The translations under genes were made by a program, and so were the position numbers. Below, piece after piece: positions 27,901 through 36,900 of a stretch of DNA of 64,000 bases. The stretch covers positions 73,886,532 to 73,950,531 of the forward strand of contig CM073591.1 of NCBI GenBank assembly GCA_037074705.1, given 5' to 3'. The stretch's first letter is position 1. Every line of letters begins with the position of its first letter. Source of the DNA: Zhengitettix transpicula. Its lineage: Eukaryota > Arthropoda > Insecta > Orthoptera > Tetrigidae. A model generated the notes under the pieces. It ran no database searches and was not told the origin of the DNA. It saw only the letters and a list, made by a program, of their open reading frames with translations.

Positions 27901-30900
27901 CTTACAATGGATACATTGTAGGCCATCTCCATTATGAATCGTATTGGTTAGTGGTGAAGCCTTACAGAAGATACTCGAGTTACTACGAAGCCCGTCACGA
28001 CCTCGTAGCGCCTCGCTAGAAAACCTTATCTAGCAATAATAATATAAGAAAAAATAATGCAAATTATTGGCTTTGTGAGAACTGTGTATTATTGCAACGT
28101 CTATGGTGCTGTTTATTGAGTTTAAAATGGTCCGACGAGAACATCGTCCTATAGGGATTCGCCACGTGAACCCCAGTTTCCACGGGACTTCGCTTCATAT
28201 TTCACAAAAAATCTATGAATATGAATGTTACTACAATCGAGAAAAGAAAATAAGAAAGTTAACTATCATACTGACATACGTGTGCGTGAGCCCTAGACTA
28301 ATAGTGTGAGAATACGTCACCCAACTTGCTTGAGCTGTTAAATATCGTATTCTCGACTACTTGGGTACCCTTAACATTTTAGATCAAAATAGAATATATG
28401 TTGTTGTCAAGATAAGAAAATATACTTTGACTTCAAATGCATAGAAGTGCATGGAAGTCGAAGCACACCAAGTGAGATTCAACCCGAGCGTGGAAGATGC
28501 CCGAGTTTCAGCGAATCGCAACATGAGAAAATCCTGAAAATTTTTTTCGAAGGCTGGAAAAATTGTTTTAGAAGTTAATCGTGAAAATAAACTTTAAGAA
28601 TAATCCAGTGACGAAGAATGCTTTTTTACAGAACGAACGATAAAAATATTTTGTTCCCTAATTGCAGTAAAACAAAAGTTCACGGGAGCGAAGCCGCTGG
28701 GAGCAGCTGTAATTTATGTTTAGGATACCGTAAATAGTATTCGATCACAGATAGAAATGCTTACGTCCATGCACGAGTTGGCGCTGTTGCCGATGCGAAC
28801 GTCGACTTCGACGGTCTCTCCGACCCTGAGGCTGGCAGGAAGTCCGAAGCTGACGCTGAGAGGCCGGAACACAGAGACCACGAGAGACCGCGAGAAGCGA
28901 AGTCCGCCTCTGGCAAGGGAAAGCGCACGGAGAGACCATTTACCCGGATCTTGTGGCACAGCGATCGTGTGCTGCTCCGTGCTACCACTGAAATAGAATT
29001 ACCAGGAATTTAAATTATTAGACACTGATTCATAAAACATCTGAATACGAAAAATTCCAATTCTAAAAATTTACAGCTAACAATAATACAAGAAATATAT
29101 TTAAATTTCTGATTATATATATATATTTTTTTTTTTAGGGCAACAGGCTACATGAGGGTGATCCACATTGGGCAACTCCCCTTTAATAGCATAGGAAGGG
29201 ATTAGAAAGGGGGGATGCGGAAGGGTAGAGGAAGGTAGCCAAGGGTTAACTAGGGCCCCCGGGCTATGGTTTAAGGATCCTACCCGGCATTCGCCTAAAG
29301 AAATGCAGGGAAAACCCTAGAAAAACCTGCATCGGGTAGGTCGGGCATTGGGTACTTGTCCCACGCCCTTCCGATAGCTGGAGAGGAGTTTGCTGTGGGG
29401 CCACAGCATTCCCTTCTCCGTGCCTCGACCAGTTTAGGAGGCAGCTGGCCGACTATTCCAATAGGAATAGCGGACAACTCTTGCCGTATGCCCAAGGTCT
29501 GCGACCCCGGAACATACACCTCTCAAAAACAGACCGAGGTGCCTCGGCATGTGGGAACCTTAGTTCAAAAAAACCAGAGAGATGTGAGAGCATCCCCAAA
29601 GGTAGCCCCCGCCAGAGCTCTCTGGGAAGGTTCTGATTATATATAAATTCATAATACTAGAAATTCATTACTATTTGTTATTTTACATTCATTACAAGAT
29701 TCGTTTACGAGAATGAAAACATTGAGCACTACTCTTAAATTTTGGCACATGAATTTATTTAACTGTTGATGGGATCTAATCGGGTATATATTTTTTCTTT
29801 AAGATGTCACTTATAAATCATTGTTCCGGTATCTTGTTTTGTAGTTTTACTTTTTTAAAGGTGTAGCCAGACTATGTATAGGGCAATTGGAAAGGGACTG
29901 AAAGGGGGGATGCAGATAGGTAGAGTAAGGTAGCCAAGGGTTAACTACGCCCCCCCGGCTATGATTTAAGGATCCTACCCGGCAATTCGTCCAAAAGTGA
30001 TACAGGGAAAACCCTATAAAAACCTGCATCAGGTAGGTGCGGCATTTAATACATGTCCCACGCCCTTCCGTTGGCGGGAGAGGGGTTTGCTGTAGGGTAG
30101 CAGCTTTCCGCTCGCCGTGCTTGACCAGTTTAGGAGGCAGCCGGCCGACTATTCCAATTGTTTTGTAGTTAATACTTTTTGTTAATACTTGGTTCTACTT
30201 CTAAAATAAGTTCCTCTACCTTTCCGCATCCCCCCTTTCAAATCCCTTCCTATGCTATTAAAGGGGAGTTGTCCAACGTGGATTACCCTCATGTAGTCTG
30301 TTGCCCTAAAAAAAGAAAAAAAAGGGGAGTTGCCCAAAGTGGATTACCCTCATGTAGCCTGTTGCCCTAAAAAAAAGAATAAAAGAAAAAGCTTTCCCAC
30401 AACGACTGAAGCCTGCGAGAGGATTCTTTCGCAGGTAACCTGCGAGGGATGTTCTCTCGCAGGCAAAACCTTGTAGGAGAGATACGAAGGGGCTACCTTT
30501 GGGGATGCCTTTTTCTCTCCGTTTTTGAACTAAGGTTCCCACAAGCCGAGGCACCTCGGTCTGTTCTGAGAGGTGTATGTTCCGGGGTCGCAGACCTTGG
30601 GTATACGGTAAGAGTTGTCCGCTATTCCCATTGGAATAGTCGGCCAGCTGCCTCCTAAACTGGTCGAGGCACGGAGAAAGGAATGCTGCGTCACCACAGC
30701 AAACTCCTTTCCCGCTATCGGAAGGGCGTGGGACAAGTACCCAATGCCCGACCTACCTGATGCAGGTTTTTCTAGGGTTTTCCCTGCATTTTTCTTTAGG
30801 CTAATGCCGGGTAGGATCCTTAAACCATAGCCCGGGGGACCTAGTAACCCTTGGCTACCTTCCTCTACCCTTCCACATCCCCCCTTTCAAATCCCTTCCT

Positions 30901-33900
30901 ATGGTATTAAAGGGTAGTTGCCCAAAGTGGATTACCCTCATGTAGCCTGTTGCCCTAAAAGGAAAAAAAAGCGCCGTAAAAATAAACGTAAATTAGAAAG
31001 GTTTTCATCAAGTTTTTAATGTGTTTGAAAATTTAATACAGTCTGAAAGTTATATACTGCTCCAGATAAAACTTTCAGCCGTTTTGTCTGTAAAACAAAA
31101 AAAAAATCAATCACTAAGTTAAAATAAGGTTTTGCAACGTCAGTAATTTTGTCTCAAGATTACATGTGACAGTTTTATAATGTCAGAAACTTCTTACGTC
31201 TCTATATCACAATTATATGCAATTTTCTTGTGAAATGAGAACCAATTTAATTATTTGGAACGTCCGCCAGTTTTATTTCAAGAAGATAGTAGATGACAGT
31301 TTTACGCAGCTAAAAATCATCAAATGCATCTATATAACAACGAATGAAAATTTCATCCAATTTGACTGATCCTTTTCTTGTGAAAAACGAGCAAAGTCAA
31401 CTGTACAGACAAATGGCGTGAAACATAAATACTAAAATCACCTTATTCTAAGGCATTTACAGACAAATGTACAATTTATTTCTTTAGATTTCTCGCTAAG
31501 TACTATATATATATGTTCAATGTTTAAGTTCAGAACCTTAATAGAACCATGTTACTAGCTTCTATTTCAGCCATAATAAAATAATAGTAAATAATATTAA
31601 AACTATATACTAATTGTCGAACTTAATTGTATAAGATAGAGTGCATTTTTATGAGGTAAAATATATGGAATGTCAAATGTAAGTTTTATGTTTAGAAAAT
31701 TGGTTTGATTTAATTGAAAATATTAAATTGTTATATTACTGGTAATCTGGTTCTATATTTTAAAGCTTAAGTTTTTCGACTTTGTTTATAAAATATGTGT
31801 ACGTAGAATATATTATATGTCCACTACTGTGATTGGACTCTAGGAGTAAGATGAATGTTCGCATCCGGAAGTGACCATGTCGTACCTGCTGTTCGTACGT
31901 GACCAAAATACCAACTCTGCGACTGGACTACATTACGCCGTTGACGAGAATGCAAAACAGGCTTTAAGCGGTACATTGCTTGGGACATGTCTTGAATTTC
32001 GTACTTTACTGTCACCCATTGCTTATGCCGTTGAGCCGAAGCCTCAGAAAGTAGCGTTCGTGTCCTCGCCATTATTGAATTTTACCTACTTACGGGACAT
32101 CTGACTGTCGAAGCTATTTCGAACTAAGCGTAAATATTTAATCAATTTGTAAGTTTCTGATGTCGATTGAAGTGTTTGCTATTTTTCAGGAGGTATGAAT
32201 ATGGATACTTATTAGCATTTTCTATGCATTAAAAAGATTTGCAGTTATCTACGAGGGTCACTCCAAAGGTAATGCACACTCAGTTTATTTAAAATTATTT
32301 TTCAACATCTTTTAAATTTATGGAGTTCATAGATACGTCCTTCCCGCTTGTGTTAAAATTTATTTAAACCTATTCCCGTGAGTGGCCCTGTCATGACATG
32401 TCTTAAAGGTGGCTGCTGCACTTGACATTCGTCAAACGCAACGTTATGTTATAGAATTTTTTTTTCTGTGATAACGAGATAGATTGGAAAAGATGCATGG
32501 AGTTGATGCTGTCGATCGTAGTAGTGTTAGTCGGTGTGTAAGTAGATTACGTGGTGAAAGAGGGCACGCCAATATAAGGGATACTTCTCGCAGTGGCAGG
32601 CCCCACACTGCATTAAATTCTGAGATCGTGCTGGGTGTTAACGACATTATTTCAACTGGCAAACGCATCACAGTGAAAGAATTGTCACATCGTAAGGGAT
32701 ATATCTACATACTGCTAAATTAGGATCAAAATGTAATTTTAAAATAAATGTTATGCATTACTTTTGGAGTTACCTTTGAAAATAAAAACCCACTAAATTA
32801 CCAAACATTTTTTATAAGTAAGTCAAAACATGTTATTGTCTACTAAAAACTACATTGCCTTTGGATTAATAACAATTGAGGGTGGATATTATGCATGTTG
32901 CACAAATTAATTTAAAGTAAAACAGTATTAATTTTAGTGAATTCCCATAATATTTCCTTATATACGTGTAGCTGACTTATCATTTACTTTTTTTCATTAT
33001 ATACTGAACGTTAGGTAGTAATATTTTCCGTTATTTTTATTTTATTGAACACCACGTCGAAGCACGGGCTCTGTCGAAGGCAGGAACAAAAAGTATGACC
33101 TTAAAGAGTTCAACAATGATAAAAACGATGCCCGACCTACCCGATGCAGGTTTTTCTAGAGTTTTCCCTGCATTTCTTTAGGCGAATGCCGAGTAGGATC
33201 CTTAAACCATAGCCCGGGGGCCCTAGTTAACCCTTGGCTACCTTCCTCTACCCTTCCACATCCCCCCTTTTCTAATCCCTTCCTATGCTATTAAAGCGGA
33301 GTTGCCCAATGTGGATCACCCTCATGTAGCCTGTTGCCCTAAAAAAAATAAAAAAATAAAAACGATGATGATGTCTGCGAGGCACCTCGGCCTGTTCTGA
33401 GAGGTGTATGTTCCGGGGTCACAGATCTTGGGCATACGGTAAGAGTTGTCCGCTATTCCCATTGGAATAGTCGGCCAGCTGCCTCCTAAACTGGTCGAGG
33501 CACGGAGAAGAGAATTTAGCGTCCCCACAGCAAACTCCTCTCCCGCTATCGGAAGGGCGTGGGACAAGTACCCAATGCCCGACCTACCTGATGCAGGTTT
33601 TTCTAGGGTTTTCCCTGCATTTCTTTGGGCGAATGCCGGTTAGAATCCTTAAAATATAGCCCGGGGGCCCTAGTAAACCCTTGGCTACCTTCCTCTACCC
33701 TTCCGCATCCCCCCATTCAAATCCCTTCCTATGCTATTAAAGGGGAGTTGCCATCATGTGGATTACCCTCATGTAGCCTGTAACCTTAAAAAAAACGAAA
33801 AAAAACGATGTTACTGCAATAAAATCAAGTTAAGTCTGAAACCAAGATTGCTAATAATGAGTGAATAATGATAAAATTAATATAATTCACATTATAAGAC

Positions 33901-36900
33901 ACTGTAAAATAAGCAAACATAATTGCTAATAAAGATAAATGAAAGTGCGAAGCTATTGTCTCTAAGCATTAGTAAACATGATAGTAGAATAATCTCCCAG
34001 TTTAGTCCCCCGTTACCGCAGGAGTCGACAGAGATATTACCTGTTTTTTAATGCAAGGTACTTTGTGGCGATAACCATAAGTAAAATACATTTATTTTCA
34101 CTCGTGTTACTAATTTGATCATTAAGACGGAAATGAACTTATACGAAGAACATCTTCACACTCAAACCAATGACCGCCTAAATGACTATCACTAATAAAT
34201 TTTTTGGTGTTATAATGCGTGTCACATTTCACGGCGGCCCAGTTTAGTGTCTTTCATTGCAGCTGCGAATCATGACCTCGGTAGATAGTTGTGGTGTATG
34301 TTTATTCCGCCATACCTTCCATCTCCTTCAGTCTGCGGCACCCACATTCGTTGCTGACGCGTCGTTTAGTATGCACTTATATTCTTAGTGTGAGATTTTA
34401 GATTTCCGTGGCCATGCAGTCTTATATTGGCATTTCGCCAAGACAGAACTTACACTTTACTCTTATTACCAAGAGAGGAATCGACAGAGATATTACAAAA
34501 AACTATTTTAAATACATAGTAAAGGAAGTTCTAATTTAAGGAACGTGTTACCTGTGATTGAAACATTTCCACAGCCACAAACGGTCCAGTTCTCCTTCCT
34601 CTCCCACGAGACCAGGACGGCCTTTTCTGTCGGCAGGCTCGATTTCCCGCGAAGTTTCCTGGTGAAAAACAATTGTCCCCTTGTCGCTGCACTGCCGCTG
34701 AAAGAAATCCACCCCAGCGTCCAAAAAGTCCAGATCTCGCGACGCCGAGCTCCAACGACGCTCGTGATGGAAACGGGAGTTCGGATTTGAACTGTCAAAG
34801 CAATAAGAAATCAAATTGCAGAAGACTGAAATGCATATTAGATATTCGTGCAATACAATATAATAAAATATTCAATAACAATCATAAACATGAATTTTAA
34901 ATATTGCAGGAAACAACTCAGCTAAATAAGTATTTTAGAGTTGAATTTTTGTTTGTCTCAAGCTAATTATTTTGAATGTAACAATTTTTTTCCATGTCAT
35001 TTTGTTTTTTCAGAGTACATGTAACAGAGGATATGGTACGAGAGAGAAGAACTCAATTAATATATGCGAAATAATATAAAATATCGTAATAACATTTATT
35101 TGCATGTGTTTTCTGGCCGTGTTTGCAAGCGCAACCGGATGCTCTGGTTCAGCTTCATTCCAAATAATAGTCTCTAAACTTATTTAAAGTCTTTGAATTT
35201 ATGATAGTTAAAACGACTGAAGTAAAGGTCTTTTGCTGACCTGTTAACGTCTAGCCTGGTTGGCGGTAAACGTGTTGCATCTCCTCCTCCAGCCCGTCCA
35301 CCGACTAGACATACGATACTCCCAGGCTCGGCTGTTACCTTCACATCTAAGGCCTGACCTGGCAGCCAGAAGTCTTTGTGTTCGCCAGAAAGGCTCACCT
35401 ATAAGCAGATCGATATCCATTGCACATATTAAACATGATCACAAACTACATATCATTAAAGTCTTAGAACATAGTCATCGAACACGAGTAAAATACACGC
35501 TTGCTTAGGGAACAATTTCCAGGCAGCTTTACTGAAATTAATATAATTAAATAAATATAATATAATTAAAGAAACGTGTTCTTGAAAATGAAAAAAAAAT
35601 ACATTTAACGAAGATTTATTTAAATTTTAGATATTGGATATAGGATATTGATATTGGATTCAGATATTGTCTTGAAACTGGGTATGTTTTACACATAGTA
35701 AAATACTGAATGGAATATTATTTTAATTTGTTAAAGAACAGGAGAAATGCTTTCAAACTTGAAGGCCATTATCATTAGAAATTTAATACCTAGTATATCT
35801 ATAAAGTCTGATTTATGAGTCTACTATTGAAATACTCTGTACAAATCACTTGCAAAATTAAACGAACTTCAATATATTTCATGTTAATGAATTCATCTCT
35901 GGATGGTTGAAACCAGTTATATATTAAATGAATTAATAGATATTATTAAAATTAAAATACCGTTCTTAATAATTAAAATTCAGAAAATGAACTGGATAAT
36001 TATATAAAATTTATTAGGATTTTTTTAAAGATTCATTTAATTTGAATTACGCAAAGTATTGAAATGATGATTCAATAGTCGAAATTCACTCTTAATACGA
36101 TTTTATTGAAATTTCATTTCAATATTACGACTCGTAAGTCATGTTTATCATTTGAAACAAAACAAACTTCCTGTTATTCTCTGAATTCAGAATTTAGCAA
36201 CGGCTGGTATAACAAGCTTTCAATTTTATTTAACTCATAAAATGGAACATAGATTTTTTTTAATAGCATAGCAATGCTGGATTGATGGAATGAAGGAATA
36301 TCTGCGAATACATTTCAAATTGTGTAGTTTTGTTGAATATCTCAACGTTTTGACATTCCCTGTTAACATAAACGTCAGTTAAATGTGGTTAGTATTGGTA
36401 ATGACGCAAAATTCTTTTCAGCATTTGTCTAAAGAGAATTAGGTATAAATTAATTAAATGAAATTTTATGTGAATCAGTGGAGTTAATTTGCATATATTG
36501 GGAAGAGAAATTAACTTCGCTATTATCCATTATTGTGTGTGCCAAACATGCCCCTTATGTTTAAATTTGTAATTAGTTTCTTACAACACTCTACATATTC
36601 AGAACGTATAATAGTATTTTTAAATTTCTTTTAATGTGTATGAATACATTCTACTAATATTTTATTTATAAGAAAAAAAACTAATCTTCCTATTGAGTAA
36701 AACGTCTTAACATACTTAAAATGAAGTACAAAATACTATTGACATAATTGAAATGAGAGTTTTATGGCAATGATAGTAGATAAAAAAATATTAATTTTGG
36801 TATAAGGATGACACTGTGGAAGGAAATTCCTTTATGGAGAGTTTCAGGATTCCCTTGTGTTCTATTATATGTTACTAAATATCGCTTCATAATACTCATA

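Larger units (their letters stand above)
21545..28764 (-). other. Intron e/d (7,220 bp)
   Basis: Repeat-bearing intron. It contains a 210-bp MITE (24474-24683), a compound TG/AG microsatellite (24871-24922), a GC-richer tandem-duplicated patch (26745-27165), a 61-bp inverted pair (27095-27584), LTR-like DNA (27587-27860) and an RTE-type 3' end (28678-28711). The stretch 21600-24400 holds nothing that I can name. Confidence 0.65.
28988..34551 (-). other. Intron d/c (5,564 bp), retroposon nest
   Basis: The intron is dominated by at least six copies of one poly(A)-tailed retroposon (29.1-31.0 kb and 33.1-33.8 kb) and an internally deleted mariner (32.25-32.78 kb). The remaining AT-rich sequence (31.0-32.2 and 33.8-34.5 kb) shows nothing nameable. 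Confidence 0.75.

Noticed and set aside
29295..33643. Recurring frames beginning MSHALPIAGEEF or MSAIPIGIVGQL
   Set aside because: They repeat because the underlying retroposon is repeated; both strands are open and copies differ by stops and indels.
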